A stretch of DNA of 64,000 nt from Lachnospiraceae bacterium AC2012 (GCA_000702525.1 JNIN01000001.1:992001-1056000); one strand, 5' to 3'; numbered from the stretch's first letter, positions 1-9,305 are shown. Numbers and translations: made by a program. The notes: generated by a model from the sequence alone, not told the origin.

Positions 1-437
1 GCTTCGATCGGATGCGGAAGTGTCCAAGTCAGATTTCTGGAAATAATCAGATCAAATGTATCATCGGAAAACTCTAATTTTTCCGCATCCATCTGCACTA
101 TGGAAACCGATTCTTCATTCAGTCCATAAGCAGCTATCATCTCCTTGCCCTTTTCTACCATTTCCGGTGTAAGATCAATTCCAGTAATCGTATGCCCCTG
201 TCTTCCAAGAATGATTTCAAAAAATCCGGTTCCACATCCAATGTCCAGAATATTTAATTTCTTACCATTCGGAATATATTTATTGATTTCTTCTAACCAT
301 TGCTCTGCTTTCTTGCTCTCAATCTCATCCTGTCGTAATTCGTAAAAGCTCTCTGCACGCTTCTTCCAATACTTCTTCACTCGATCTTTCACTCGCTTCG
401 ACTGTCTCTCGAAGGCAATTCTTCTAAGTCTACTCAT
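1..437 (-). CDS. SAM-dependent class I methyltransferase (3' part lies outside the window)
   Basis: The N-terminal part of a small-molecule-type methyltransferase; the gene runs off the left edge. Reading the complement gives a start at 437 (MSRLRRIAFE), then motif I LDIGCGTGFF, an acidic loop (TGIDLTP) and motif IV-like ISRNLTWTLPHP, the usual order in a Rossmann-fold SAM methyltransferase. The start lies 6 bp after the stop of the next methyltransferase, so the two are co-transcribed. The two proteins resemble each other in the N-terminal YW..RA.S...... segment and in the SRNL.W.L..P motif, so they are paralogues. They follow a nickel/peptide ABC transporter, which suggests that they modify the transported ligand or a carrier of it. 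This link is inferred from position only; the substrate is unknown. Confidence 0.85.
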   Translation of the reverse strand, partial: MSRLRRIAFERQSKRVKDRVKKYWKKRAESFYELRQDEIESKKAEQWLEEINKYIPNGKKLNILDIGCGTGFFEIILGRQGHTITGIDLTPEMVEKGKEMIAAYGLNEESVSIVQMDAEKLEFSDDTFDLIISRNLTWTLPHPIE

Positions 438-443
438 TCTACC

Positions 444-1211
444 TTACCCCTTCATCGCTTTAATCATAAACATTGGGGTGGAACGATAATTGACTTTCTC
501 CTTTTCCGAATAAACTCGGCTACCAATATCCAATACTGTTTCTACCCCTTCGATTCCCATTGTTAAAAGTACCTCTTTATCCCATTGTGGCCGGGATACA
601 TCCGTCATAGGAAGATGATTTGCAATCTCCTCCATCTGGTCGAAATTCTCGCCAATATTATAATCTTCAAACCCGCTCTTACTGACATTTTCTCTATCCC
701 TGTCATAAGCTTTTCGGCTATTTTCATCACGTAAATAGGTATACCAATTTGCATCAAAAACCAAAAGCATACCGGATGGCTTCAATACACGAAGCCACTC
801 CTGATATGCTTTCTTAGGGTTTTCTAAATTCCAAATTAGATTACGAGAGATTACTACATCATAACATCCCTCTCTAAAACTCAAATCCATCGCATTCTCT
901 CTGACAAACCGAATACTCACCTCACAGCTCTCTGCATTCTTTTTCGCCTCCGTCATCATTTCCACGGAGTAATCCGCTGCAGTCACTGTATAACCAAGTT
1001 CTGCCAGTACAATGGATAAAAACCCCGGTCCCGCTCCGATATCAAGGATTCGGATTTGACTCCGATCCTTGTCACCAAAAGCGGATGAGATTTGTTCTTC
1101 TAACAAATCTTTCCAGGTATTTCTCTGTACCCCCACAAGTTCTTCTTGATTTACTTCTGAATAGCTCTTGGCACGATTGTCCCAATAGCCTTTACTATCT
1201 GTCCTTCTCAT
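444..1211 (-). CDS. SAM-dependent class I methyltransferase
   Basis: A 255-aa Methyltransf_11/25-type enzyme. It has motif I LDIGAGPGFL (about residues 56-65), an acidic end of strand 2 (TAADYS), the DVVISRNLIWNL motif around residue 120 and a following LRVLKPSGMLLV strand typical of this fold. The C-terminal 90 residues (from YDRDRENVSK) carry no motif that I recognise. The gene lies 28 bp after the transporter lipoprotein and 6 bp before a second, related methyltransferase, so it is the sixth gene of a seven-gene operon. The substrate cannot be read from the sequence. Methylation of a metal ligand or small peptide imported by the adjacent transporter is a guess from context. The fold assignment is firm and the role is open. 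Confidence 0.88.
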   Translation of the reverse strand: MRRTDSKGYWDNRAKSYSEVNQEELVGVQRNTWKDLLEEQISSAFGDKDRSQIRILDIGAGPGFLSIVLAELGYTVTAADYSVEMMTEAKKNAESCEVSIRFVRENAMDLSFREGCYDVVISRNLIWNLENPKKAYQEWLRVLKPSGMLLVFDANWYTYLRDENSRKAYDRDRENVSKSGFEDYNIGENFDQMEEIANHLPMTDVSRPQWDKEVLLTMGIEGVETVLDIGSRVYSEKEKVNYRSTPMFMIKAMKG

Positions 1212-1239
1212 AATCCCAATACATTTCCTAATTCATCTG

Positions 1240-2796
1240 TTATTCTATATCCAAATCTACTGTTACTTCATAATAATCACAGGCATGTGCTGTCCAGTTT
1301 GAAACATTCGCCTTGGAAATCATATTCATCTCTAAGAAGGAACAGAACAGGTAAGCATTATCATCGAGAATTGCCTGCTGTAAAGCAATCGCATATTCTG
1401 CACGCTTTTCTGTATCGAATTCTGTAGAAAGTTCCTGAATCATATTCGTAACTTCTGGATTTTCATAAGCGCCAAAATTGTAATCCATCTCTGGCAAACA
1501 GCTTGTTGTAAAGAAATACTGTGGATCACCAGATGGTGCTGTTACAAGCGCAGATGCATAGATATCAAAGGATGACATATCAGCAAGGAAGTCTCTTCTA
1601 TTTGCAGTACAATTGATATCTACTGCGATACCGATTTCTTTTAATGTTGCCTGCGCAGACTCTGCTAATAATGGTAATTCCTGACGGCTAGGGTAAGTTA
1701 ACCAACGAATCACTAAATCCTTGCCATCCTTCTCACGGATTCCATCACCATCGTTATCAACCCATCCTGCTTCTTCCAAAATCTGCTTTGCAGCTTCTGG
1801 ATCATAGGACGCTGCTGTAACATTTTCTCCACCAAACTTTGAAAAACCATCTGGAAATGCTCCGTTTGCAGGTACCCCATGTCCATCTAATAAAGTATCC
1901 ACAAATCCCTCTTTATCAACACCCATTGCAATCGCTTTACGAACCGCATCATCCTGCATCACTTCGCTTGTCATATTCATACTGCAGAAAAATGCTCTGG
2001 ATGTCTGGATGCTTGAGAACTGATACGCATCATTTTCAAAATTTGGATAAGACTCATACGCCATACCGTATGCCGCATCAATATCCCCTGACTGCAGTGC
2101 TGCAGCTAATGTATCACCATCCGAAATTGTCTTGATTGTTAACTGATCTAACTTTGGAGTTCCATTCCAATAATATTCATTTGGAACGAGTGTTAAATGA
2201 TCATCTGTCACAAGCTCTGTAGCCTTGTATGGACCGGTTCCTGCTACGATTCCATTTTCGAAATCGGATGCATCCACATCGATGATACATGCATATGGAT
2301 CACCAAGATAATTCATCAATGCAGGGTTCGGTTCCGATGTTGTAATGGTAAGTGTCATCCCATCGGCTTCCATAGATGCAATCTTAGTATCACTAGGAGC
2401 ACGATCATGATTCTCTAAAAGGTGTTCCAAGCACTGTTTCACTGCTTCTGCATCCATCTCTCTACCAGATGAGAACTTCACACCATCCTGCAAAGTAATC
2501 GTCCATGTGCAGTCACCATCATTTTCCCAGGATGTTGCAAGCCATGGTTCCAACTCCATCGTATCCGTATAATGTACCAGTGTTTCACCAACACCATAAC
2601 GGATACAAGGCCATCCATTATAAGTGACATGTGGATTAATGGTTTCTTCCCAGTTTTCCGCATTAAACGTGGTATCACCAATCACCATTGTTTTCGTTTC
2701 ATTCTCTGTTTTTTTTGCTGAGTTAGCACCACAACCTGTAAAGGATGCCATTGTCATTGTTGCAGCTAATAACACTGCCAAAAGTCTTTTTTTCAT
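1240..2796 (-). CDS. ABC transporter substrate-binding lipoprotein, nickel/peptide type (SBP family 5)
   Basis: Solute receptor of the transporter encoded just upstream. The protein has 518 residues, the usual length for the NikA/DppA/OppA family. It starts with a lipoprotein signal (KKR, hydrophobic stretch, lipobox FTGC with Cys22), so it should be anchored to the outer face of the membrane. The family signature around 'E.WEETINPHVTYNG' and the 'LEPWLATSWEND...WTI.L..GVKFSSG' segment (about residues 80-115) are classic family-5 receptor blocks. In most operons of this family the receptor comes first, but here it comes after the two ATPases. The ligand could be nickel, a metal-chelate or a short peptide. 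The neighbouring methyltransferases make a modified chelator attractive but do not prove it. The start has a GAGAGGG ribosome site. Confidence 0.9.
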   Translation of the reverse strand: MKKRLLAVLLAATMTMASFTGCGANSAKKTENETKTMVIGDTTFNAENWEETINPHVTYNGWPCIRYGVGETLVHYTDTMELEPWLATSWENDGDCTWTITLQDGVKFSSGREMDAEAVKQCLEHLLENHDRAPSDTKIASMEADGMTLTITTSEPNPALMNYLGDPYACIIDVDASDFENGIVAGTGPYKATELVTDDHLTLVPNEYYWNGTPKLDQLTIKTISDGDTLAAALQSGDIDAAYGMAYESYPNFENDAYQFSSIQTSRAFFCSMNMTSEVMQDDAVRKAIAMGVDKEGFVDTLLDGHGVPANGAFPDGFSKFGGENVTAASYDPEAAKQILEEAGWVDNDGDGIREKDGKDLVIRWLTYPSRQELPLLAESAQATLKEIGIAVDINCTANRRDFLADMSSFDIYASALVTAPSGDPQYFFTTSCLPEMDYNFGAYENPEVTNMIQELSTEFDTEKRAEYAIALQQAILDDNAYLFCSFLEMNMISKANVSNWTAHACDYYEVTVDLDIE

Positions 2797-2848
2797 TATT
2801 TAACCCTCTCTTAGACTAATAATATATATTTGTAAAACCGTATAACGG

Positions 2849-3619
2849 CTACAAAACAGATTCCATCAATCTCATCGTATACGCAGCTTTCGGATTTCGA
2901 ATCACTTCGTCCACCATCCCCTCTTCTACGATAGATCCCTGATACATCACAAGTACACGGTCACAAATCTGCTGTACCAATGCGATATCATGGCAGATAA
3001 ACAAAATCGATAATTCCTGATTAGACTGCTTTAATTCCCGCAGTAAATCTATAATTTCCTTTTGGATTGTCACATCCAATGCCGATGTTGCTTCATCAAA
3101 AATCAAAATCTTTGGATGAATTGCAAGAGCACGCGCTATCGCCGCTCTTTGACATTGTCCGCCACTAACTTCATGTGGATACCGGTCAAAATATTCCTCT
3201 GACAATCCACATCTCTTTAGTAATTTTATGCCCTCTTCTCTTGCATCCTTCTTGCTGAGTCCCTGATTTCGAAGACTCTCAACGATGCCATCTCCTAAGG
3301 TGCATCTTGGATCAAAAGATTCCGTCGGCATTTGAAAAACCATCTGTATCTCTTTATAGACTTCTCTTAATTTTCTACCTTTCAGATGCGTAATATCATT
3401 TCCATTCATTAGAATCTGACCTTCTGTAGCATCTAAAAGCCGTGTAATCATGCTGACGGTTGTACTCTTACCGCTACCACTCTCTCCAATCAGACCAAGA
3501 CATTCCCCTTGATACAACGAGAAATGAATATGATCCACTGCCGTAAATTTCACGGCCTGTTTATTTCCAAATACCTTGGTAAGATTCCGTACTTCTAAAA
3601 CTTTTTTCGTCTGTTCCAT
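2849..3619 (-). CDS. ABC transporter ATPase, NikE/DppF type
   Basis: Second nucleotide-binding subunit of the nickel/peptide importer, 256 aa. Visible motifs are Walker A GESGSGKST (about residues 41-49), a Q-loop region VFQMPTESFDPR, the ABC signature SGGQCQRAAIARAL and Walker B LIFDEATSALD followed by a conserved His in ICHD. These mark a catalytically complete family member. It follows its partner ATPase by 4 bp. It is slightly short because it lacks most of the C-terminal oligopeptide-transporter extension found in longer DppF proteins, ending soon after YTMRLMESVL. It pairs with the 3624-4403 subunit on the cytoplasmic face of the two permeases. Confidence 0.92.
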   Translation of the reverse strand: MEQTKKVLEVRNLTKVFGNKQAVKFTAVDHIHFSLYQGECLGLIGESGSGKSTTVSMITRLLDATEGQILMNGNDITHLKGRKLREVYKEIQMVFQMPTESFDPRCTLGDGIVESLRNQGLSKKDAREEGIKLLKRCGLSEEYFDRYPHEVSGGQCQRAAIARALAIHPKILIFDEATSALDVTIQKEIIDLLRELKQSNQELSILFICHDIALVQQICDRVLVMYQGSIVEEGMVDEVIRNPKAAYTMRLMESVL

Positions 3620-3623
3620 CCTT

Positions 3624-4403
3624 CTACCTCTTTAATCTTGGAACTGCTTCCATAAGTTTTTTTGTATAGGCTTCCTTCGGATGTTCCAAAACATCCTGAC
3701 AGCGACCGTACTCTACCATCCTGCCATCCTTCATCACCATTACTTCATCCGCCATAGCACGAACTAAGCCGATATTATGCGTAACAAGAAGGATAGATGT
3801 ACCAAAAATCTCACGTGCTTTCAACAGTTCTTCTATGACCTGCTTTTGCACAAATACATCCAGTGCAGACGTCGGTTCATCCGCTAATAAAACTTTCGGA
3901 TGAAGTAGCATGGCTGCAGCAACACCAATTCTCTGCTGCATACCACCAGACAGTTCAAAAGGATAGCTTCTGAGTATTTTTTCTGCGTCTTCAAATCCCA
4001 ATTTATACAAAAGTTCTTTTGCTTGGGATTGGAATTCCTTTTTTGTTATTCTCTGATGCTCTTTCATAAACTCATAGAGCTGATCTCCCACCGTTCGAAT
4101 CGGGCAAAAAGAGCTTCCTGCATTTTGAAATACCATCGCTATCTCTGCGCCATTTATCTTTCGAATCGTCGCTTCCGAAGCCTCTGTAAGGTTCACATCA
4201 CCATACCAGATGGCTCCCTTCGTAACCATTCCACCCGTACCGAGAATTCTCATCGCAGCTTTCAGCAATGACGATTTTCCAGAACCGGACTCTCCCACAA
4301 TGCCGATAATCTCGCCTTCTTTTAACGAAATATTCATATCCTGAACCATCGTTTTTCCATCATACGCGATGTCTACATGTTCGTAACGCAATATTTCTTT
4401 CAT
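3624..4403 (-). CDS. ABC transporter ATPase, NikD/DppD type
   Basis: First nucleotide-binding subunit of the importer, 259 aa. It has Walker A GESGSGKSS, Q-loop VFQNAGSSF, signature LSGGMQQRIGVAAAM and Walker B LLADEPTSALD with a downstream LVTHN switch histidine. The C-terminal VLEHPKEAYTKKLMEAVP tract is typical for the dipeptide/nickel branch. It lies 3 bp after the permease stop and 4 bp before the second ATPase, which indicates translational coupling in one operon. ATP hydrolysis here drives import of the ligand delivered by the 1240-2796 lipoprotein. Confidence 0.92.
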   Translation of the reverse strand: MKEILRYEHVDIAYDGKTMVQDMNISLKEGEIIGIVGESGSGKSSLLKAAMRILGTGGMVTKGAIWYGDVNLTEASEATIRKINGAEIAMVFQNAGSSFCPIRTVGDQLYEFMKEHQRITKKEFQSQAKELLYKLGFEDAEKILRSYPFELSGGMQQRIGVAAAMLLHPKVLLADEPTSALDVFVQKQVIEELLKAREIFGTSILLVTHNIGLVRAMADEVMVMKDGRMVEYGRCQDVLEHPKEAYTKKLMEAVPRLKR

Positions 4404-4406
4404 TTC

Positions 4407-5237
4407 CTACACACCTCCCCTTCGATTCTTTGGATCTGCGTAGTCTCGAATCGTATCTCCTAAAAGATTAAAAATCATAACCGATACGAATATTGCGAAT
4501 CCCGGCGCCAATGTCACCCAAGGCACAATCGTCAATAAGCTTCTTGTATCACTCATCATACTTCCCCACTCTGCCATCGGCGGTTTTGCGCCCAAACCAA
4601 GAAAGGATAACCCTGCAAGTTCCATCATCATCGTTCCAATATCAAGCATCGACGTAACCAAAATCGGTCCCATGATATTTGGTACTATATGCTTTCCTAT
4701 GATCTTTGCTGTACTGCTTCCCGATAATCTGGCTGCCCTGAGATATAACATTTCCTTCTGTGCCAGTGTCTGACTTCTCGCAATTCGTGCATATTTAGGC
4801 CAGGAAATGGCCGCCAGTGCAAAGATAGCATTATGCAGTCCTCCCCCTAGAACGCCTGCAATTGCTAACGCAAATACAAGTCCCGGGAACGCCAAAAACA
4901 TATCAGAAATTCGCATCAACACTGTGTCGATCCATCCACTGCACCAACCCGCGATGATTCCAAGGATGGAACCAATCATTGTAATAATAGACACTAAAAA
5001 AAGAGTAGAAAAGATACTTGTTCTACTCCCGATAATGACGCGCGATAACATATCTCTTCCATATCTGTCCGTGCCAAATGGATGCGCCCATGACGGCATC
5101 GCCTTGGCATTGGACAAATCTTGAAGATATGGATCACATGGAGTCAAATAACTAGAAAAAATAGAACACACTATTAAAATCAATGCTAATGTACCAAAGA
5201 TTATTAGCCTTCTCTTTACTGTAAATGGATTACGCAT
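4407..5237 (-). CDS. ABC transporter permease, NikC/DppC type
   Basis: Membrane subunit of about 276 aa with an N-terminal membrane segment (IIFGTLALILIVCSIF), a periplasmic loop containing PHPFGTDRYGRDMLSRVI-like sequence, and a core of five more membrane spans. The coupling-helix EAA-like motif is RAARLSGSSTAKIIGKHI. 'FGTDRYGRD' is the hallmark of the C-type subunit. Two in-frame ATGs occur (5243 and 5237). The second is preferred because it stands about 9 nt from the GGGGGTGA ribosome site, whereas the first nearly touches it. The reading frame overlaps the end of the other permease by 8 bp, a sign of coupled translation. Confidence 0.9.
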   Translation of the reverse strand: MRNPFTVKRRLIIFGTLALILIVCSIFSSYLTPCDPYLQDLSNAKAMPSWAHPFGTDRYGRDMLSRVIIGSRTSIFSTLFLVSIITMIGSILGIIAGWCSGWIDTVLMRISDMFLAFPGLVFALAIAGVLGGGLHNAIFALAAISWPKYARIARSQTLAQKEMLYLRAARLSGSSTAKIIGKHIVPNIMGPILVTSMLDIGTMMMELAGLSFLGLGAKPPMAEWGSMMSDTRSLLTIVPWVTLAPGFAIFVSVMIFNLLGDTIRDYADPKNRRGGV

Positions 5238-6171
5238 TTTCATTCACCCCCAGACGGATACGTGGATCCAGTAGATGATAAAGTAAATCCGTAACAAGAT
5301 TTACCAAGACGTAAATCATCGCCATCCAGACAACGTATGCCTGTATCATCGGATAATCGCGCATAGTAATCGCATCAACGGCCAACTTTCCAACACCATC
5401 CCACATAAAGATACTTTCAATAATCGCTGTACCACCAAGTAAACTACCGATGGACAACGCTAATAGTGTTATGATGGTTAGCATAGATGCCTTCATTACA
5501 CTCTTCCAGAGAAGAATATGATTTCGTATACCTCTAGCCTTCGCTCCAATAACATATTCTTTATTCAATTCTTCCAGTACGGTTGCCCGTACCTGTCGCA
5601 TATATTTTGATGACATTGCAATTGCCAATGTAAGCGTTGGCATAATGGCACTTTCCAAACCTGTACCACTCGAAATTACCGGAAGTAATCCAAGCTTAAT
5701 CGCCAAAAGTTGCATCAATAATAAACCAACAAAAAAGTTTGGTAAGGAATTTCCTATAAAACTAAAAAAACGGATGATATAATCCACCACTCGATCATGA
5801 TGAACCGCTGCAACTACACCAAGGGGAATCGAAATCAGAATCGTTGCAATCACAGATAAAAGTGTCAATAACAAGGTAGCTGGCAATTTCGACACAAAGG
5901 TATCGAATACATTTCTTCCGGAAACATAGCTCACACCCATATCTCCCGTCAAAAGTCCACCAAGCCATCTGACATATTGTTCCATAAATGGACGGTCTAA
6001 CCCCAATTCTGCCCTCTTTGCATCAATGATTTCCTGCGCAACAGCACCTTTATCCGCATACATCTCTGTAATCGCATCACTTCCTGCGATACGCATCATT
6101 GCAAACGATAAAAAAGTTATCCCCAGTAACACAGGTATTAACTGCAAGAAACGCTTCCCAACGTATTTCAT
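5230..6171 (-). CDS. ABC transporter permease, NikB/DppB type
   Basis: First gene of the transporter operon, 313 aa. The open frame extends farther upstream to 6372, but that would run through a terminator hairpin and into the chemoreceptor gene. The start at 6171 (MKYVGKRFLQLIPVLL) matches the family's N-terminus and usual length of about 310 and follows AGAGGGG. Six membrane segments are visible, with the family EAA loop (VIGAKARGIRNHILLWKSVMK) near residue 200. It forms the translocation channel with the downstream C-type permease. Ligand specificity (nickel, metal chelate or peptide) is not set by this subunit. Confidence 0.9.
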   Translation of the reverse strand: MKYVGKRFLQLIPVLLGITFLSFAMMRIAGSDAITEMYADKGAVAQEIIDAKRAELGLDRPFMEQYVRWLGGLLTGDMGVSYVSGRNVFDTFVSKLPATLLLTLLSVIATILISIPLGVVAAVHHDRVVDYIIRFFSFIGNSLPNFFVGLLLMQLLAIKLGLLPVISSGTGLESAIMPTLTLAIAMSSKYMRQVRATVLEELNKEYVIGAKARGIRNHILLWKSVMKASMLTIITLLALSIGSLLGGTAIIESIFMWDGVGKLAVDAITMRDYPMIQAYVVWMAMIYVLVNLVTDLLYHLLDPRIRLGVNENA

Positions 6172-6205
6172 GATTCTATAATCCCCTCTTTTTCCCATTC
6201 GTTTT

Positions 6206-6318
6206 GACAATAAAAAAACTTTATGGAAAAGCCTCCATAAAGTTTTCATACTCCCCAGCTGTATTATTCTATACGATGGGAATTTGCACCACAAGCCCCC
6301 CACGGGGATATTTCCATG
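6206..6318 (-). promoter_or_regulatory. Structured leader of the transporter operon with terminator hairpin
   Basis: The 150-bp gap between the chemoreceptor stop and the transporter start holds, in transcription order, a CCCC-GT-GGGG hairpin, the string GGTGCAAATTCCC (6279-6291), a second potential stem pairing TTCCCA with TGGGGA around a GTAT/AATAC inner stem, and then a strong terminator at 6212-6246. The terminator is a 13-bp perfect stem (6215-6227 with 6234-6246) followed by seven U residues. GGTGCAAATTCCC resembles the conserved box of cobalamin riboswitches, but the equally conserved GCCACTG-type core is not seen, so that identity is not claimed. The hairpin may simply end the chemoreceptor message, or it may be an attenuator for the operon. 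A possible promoter (TTGTGG-N17-TAGAAT) overlaps the same stretch. Confidence 0.5.
6212..6246 (-). terminator. Rho-independent terminator between chemoreceptor and transporter genes
   Basis: Perfect 13-bp inverted repeat (6215-6227 and 6234-6246), loop of six bases, followed on the minus strand by a run of T. It lies 41 bp before the transporter start codon, so it can act either as the end of the upstream gene or as a conditional stop inside the operon leader. Confidence 0.85.
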
Positions 6319-6319
6319 G

Positions 6320-8350
6320 TTAAATTGTAAACTGTTCCAGATTGGTATTGATAACATCCACTGCATCAGCAACAGAATTCGCAGCCTTTGCTACGTGATC
6401 ACTCGAAGAAGCTACACCTCTTGCTGCATCCGTCACTAATTCTACTGTAGATGAAATCTCCTGTGTCGATGCGGACTGTTCTTCGGAAATAGCAGCCATA
6501 TTCGTTGCAACATCATTCACTGTCTGCATGCTCTCCGCCATAGTATTCAATGTATCCGTAGCCTCGGAAAGCTCTGCCGTAATCTGCTGGAATGTTGCTG
6601 CAGCAGTATTTACATAGCCTGCATTATTGGTAATCATCTCGCAGTTTGCTTCTGATTTCTCTGTAAGAAGTTTTACACGATCTGACATTTCCTTAATAAT
6701 TGCTGAAATCTGATTTGTCGCATCTGCGGAATTATTAGCAAGTTCTCCAATCTCTGATGCTACAACGGCGAAGCCTCGTCCGATTTCACCCGCTCTTGCT
6801 GCTTCGATAGAAGCATTCAGAGAAAGCAGGTTTGTCTGTGATGAAATCGCCGTAATCATTTCTACAATATCATTAATCTTCTGCGCTGCTTCATCTACAC
6901 TCTTCACCGCTTCTGCCATGTCATTCATGGAAATGACGACGTTGTCCATACCTTCCGCAACGGAGATCATATCCTTCTGGCCGATTTCCGCCTTCTCGAC
7001 AAGTGCATTCATAGAGGTTTCGATGCGCTGCTCGCCCTCTGTCACTTCTTCAATCGTATGCGCCAGTGTTGTTGCGGACTCTGCCACATCAGATACCGCA
7101 TCCGCCATATTTGCGATGTTGCTTCGAATCTGTTCCATAGAGGATGACTGCTCTTCTGCCGCTGATTCCAGTGTTTCCGCTGTAGACTGTGACTTATGCG
7201 CATCCTTACGAAGTTTCTCGGATACATCTTTGATATCCGTAAGTGCATGTCTCATGCCTGTTATAAAACGAGCCATCGCCGAATTCATATACGCAATCTC
7301 ATCATTTCCTTCTGCTACGACTTCAACCGTGAAGTCACCACCTGCGATACGCTCAATATTATTTGTAAGCGCTTCCACCGGATTCTTAATCATCTTCTTA
7401 AGAACAAACATCATAATTGCAACAACTGCAATTACAACGAGAATCGTAAATACAACGAGAATCATGATGATATGATTCAGTGTCGCAAGAACTTCGGATG
7501 ATTTCGCATAGATAACAACTTTCCAATCCGTTCCTTCTACTGTAGATGTACTGACGAAATATTTTGCACCGGCTTTCATCGTTACGACGGCACCATCTTC
7601 TTCGCTAAGTACGTTTGAAATACCTGTCAGAAATGCATCATCTGCATGATCTTCTAACTTAGAACCACAAACAGAGTTATCTTCATAAGATAATACCAGT
7701 CCCTGCTCCGTTACAAGCATTGCCTTACCGGATTCATAGAGTGTAATGCTATTTAATTCCTTCTGAACTGCACTCATCATAAGGTCTGCTACGAATACAC
7801 CTTCTCGACCGTCCTTTAACGTAATTTTTCTCTGTACGGTAGAGCAAAGATCTCCTGTCGCCTTATCAAAGTATGGCACATCATAGAAATGGAAGCTGCT
7901 ATCGGAATATCCCATAGCTTCCTGATACCATGGCTTCTGTAATGGATCAATTCCCTCTTCCACCGATGCATCTGCCGGATAGATAAAGGTTCCATCATTT
8001 AATGCAAGATATCCACCAGTTGGAATCATTTCGTAACGACCAATCGTTCCATCTAAGTAAGCACGAAGTTCCGTTTCATCATTGAAGGTTGTCTGCTCAA
8101 GAGCATCTGCAACACCATTCAGATAATAGAATGTCGAATTTAAATCACGATCAATGACGCCCGCATCCACAGATACTTCATTACTAAAAGAACTGTGAAT
8201 CAGGTCCCTCACCATATTGTAACCAAATCCAATTACTATAAATTCAGCCGCAAGCATACTAATCACCAGCATCAGTGCTGAGATAATCGATAGCTTGCGG
8301 CTAATAGATGTCATTTCTTTGTTTTTCTTACTAGTTGAATTCCTTTTCAT
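6320..8350 (-). CDS. Methyl-accepting chemotaxis protein with extracellular cache domain
   Basis: A 676-aa chemoreceptor. The start at 8350 is chosen because AGGAGG lies 5 nt upstream; an ATG 15 bp farther out would place that ribosome site inside the gene. Layout: membrane segment near residues 25-45, extracellular dCACHE-type sensor (about 50-290, with Y.....KPWYQEA and the [11 protein letters not shown] region), second membrane segment rich in V and I (about 295-325), HAMP (about 320-375), and a long signalling coiled coil. The kinase-contact hairpin tip is intact ([27 protein letters not shown]). It probably senses a small ligand outside the cell and controls CheA. The transporter operon lies downstream on the same strand, separated by a terminator; whether both respond to the same ligand is unknown. 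Confidence 0.93.
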   Translation of the reverse strand: MKRNSTSKKNKEMTSISRKLSIISALMLVISMLAAEFIVIGFGYNMVRDLIHSSFSNEVSVDAGVIDRDLNSTFYYLNGVADALEQTTFNDETELRAYLDGTIGRYEMIPTGGYLALNDGTFIYPADASVEEGIDPLQKPWYQEAMGYSDSSFHFYDVPYFDKATGDLCSTVQRKITLKDGREGVFVADLMMSAVQKELNSITLYESGKAMLVTEQGLVLSYEDNSVCGSKLEDHADDAFLTGISNVLSEEDGAVVTMKAGAKYFVSTSTVEGTDWKVVIYAKSSEVLATLNHIIMILVVFTILVVIAVVAIMMFVLKKMIKNPVEALTNNIERIAGGDFTVEVVAEGNDEIAYMNSAMARFITGMRHALTDIKDVSEKLRKDAHKSQSTAETLESAAEEQSSSMEQIRSNIANMADAVSDVAESATTLAHTIEEVTEGEQRIETSMNALVEKAEIGQKDMISVAEGMDNVVISMNDMAEAVKSVDEAAQKINDIVEMITAISSQTNLLSLNASIEAARAGEIGRGFAVVASEIGELANNSADATNQISAIIKEMSDRVKLLTEKSEANCEMITNNAGYVNTAAATFQQITAELSEATDTLNTMAESMQTVNDVATNMAAISEEQSASTQEISSTVELVTDAARGVASSSDHVAKAANSVADAVDVINTNLEQFTI

Positions 8351-8414
8351 GTAAGTCCTCCTCATTCTTCATAACCAAGTCTCGGCGCCTGTCGCATGCA
8401 CCGAACAGTACATA

Positions 8415-8442
8415 ATTCTACCATTCTCAGACTTGATTTCAA
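8415..8442 (-). promoter_or_regulatory. Probable sigma-A promoter of the chemoreceptor gene
   Basis: On the minus strand TTGAAA (8437-8442) is followed after 16 bp by TAGAAT (8415-8420), about 50 bp before the AGGAGG ribosome site of the chemoreceptor. It is close to the housekeeping consensus. I see no sigma-28-type motility promoter in the same gap (8351-8525). Confidence 0.55.
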
Positions 8443-8525
8443 TGAATTGTGACCTACATAAATAAAGTTTGTGACAATTGTCTTTTTTTATTATAAATTT
8501 TGGGATTTTATTATACTATTTTAAC

Positions 8526-9305
8526 TTACTCTACAAACTCAATTTCCAATTTGTATTCTGGACAAACACCTGAAACTGTAGGTTGATACAATTCCCAAAC
8601 TGTCATCTTTGCAAATTTATCTGCTCTATCTCTTTCATTCAATTCATCCAATTTATCTTCCATTCTTGATGTAGCCTCCGTCTGAATTTGAGCAAGCTGT
8701 TCTGGATTCATTGTAATATCTCCAAACGCAAGCCATCCCTTTTCCGTATCTTCGAATTCCATTTCTTCACTTGGAACATTTATTTTTCCACATTCACAAT
8801 GTGGTATTTTCATTGTAATTACCTTTTTTTCATTATCTATACTAAAATCTTCTTTTGATAGATTACTTAAATCTACAGTATATGTAGCGATTCCATTATA
8901 TGTAATCACCTGTGTCTTTGTGAACATCGACAAATTCGCTAATCCAGTATCTGTTAATGTAACCGCATCCGATATTTGAGCTTCATACACTTCTAACTTT
9001 TTTAATTGCGTCCTATCACCTAATATTGGATCAGAAAAATCTGCTGCTGTATATCCTAAAAAACCATTGTTTTCTATAACCATATCATGCTTTTCTGCCG
9101 GATCTTCGAACCCAAATTGTTCTTTAAAGTCTTGCCATGTATTATTAATCGAGAACTTAATATATGCGACTCCTCCAATTACCAATCCAACCGTAATAGC
9201 AAGCGACAATAAGCTATTTAATAGCTTTCCTTTTCTACTGCCTATTCTAGCCCCTTTCGATGCAGCTTTTTCAACCTTTTTTATTAACTCTTCTTCATCC
9301 ATCAT
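8526..9305 (-). CDS. DUF4230 domain protein, membrane anchored
   Basis: A 259-aa protein with a basic cytoplasmic N-terminus (about 30 residues), one membrane segment (SLAITVGLVIGGVAYI, about 33-49) and a large extracellular part. The stretch 'TQLKKLEVYEAQISDAVTLTD' followed by a beta-rich 'ITYNGIATYTVDLSNL' and an 'ITMKIPHCECGKINV' segment matches what I know as DUF4230, whose function is undefined. The start follows TTAAGGGGGT, an unusually G-rich ribosome site that is perfectly complementary to a candidate small RNA at 62.9 kb. A terminator (9364-9383) separates it from the lipoprotein gene upstream, so it is probably transcribed on its own. Confidence 0.75.
   Translation of the reverse strand: MMDEEELIKKVEKAASKGARIGSRKGKLLNSLLSLAITVGLVIGGVAYIKFSINNTWQDFKEQFGFEDPAEKHDMVIENNGFLGYTAADFSDPILGDRTQLKKLEVYEAQISDAVTLTDTGLANLSMFTKTQVITYNGIATYTVDLSNLSKEDFSIDNEKKVITMKIPHCECGKINVPSEEMEFEDTEKGWLAFGDITMNPEQLAQIQTEATSRMEDKLDELNERDRADKFAKMTVWELYQPTVSGVCPEYKLEIEFVE

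Noticed and set aside
5230-6372. Longer 380-aa version of the first permease
   Set aside because: The extra 67 codons cross a terminator hairpin and the end of the chemoreceptor gene. The start at 6171 has a ribosome site and matches family length.
6918-7475. 185-codon plus-strand frame opposite the chemoreceptor
   Set aside because: It lies wholly antisense to a clear chemoreceptor domain and is Ser/Ile-rich, the usual shadow of Ala/Asp-rich coiled coils.
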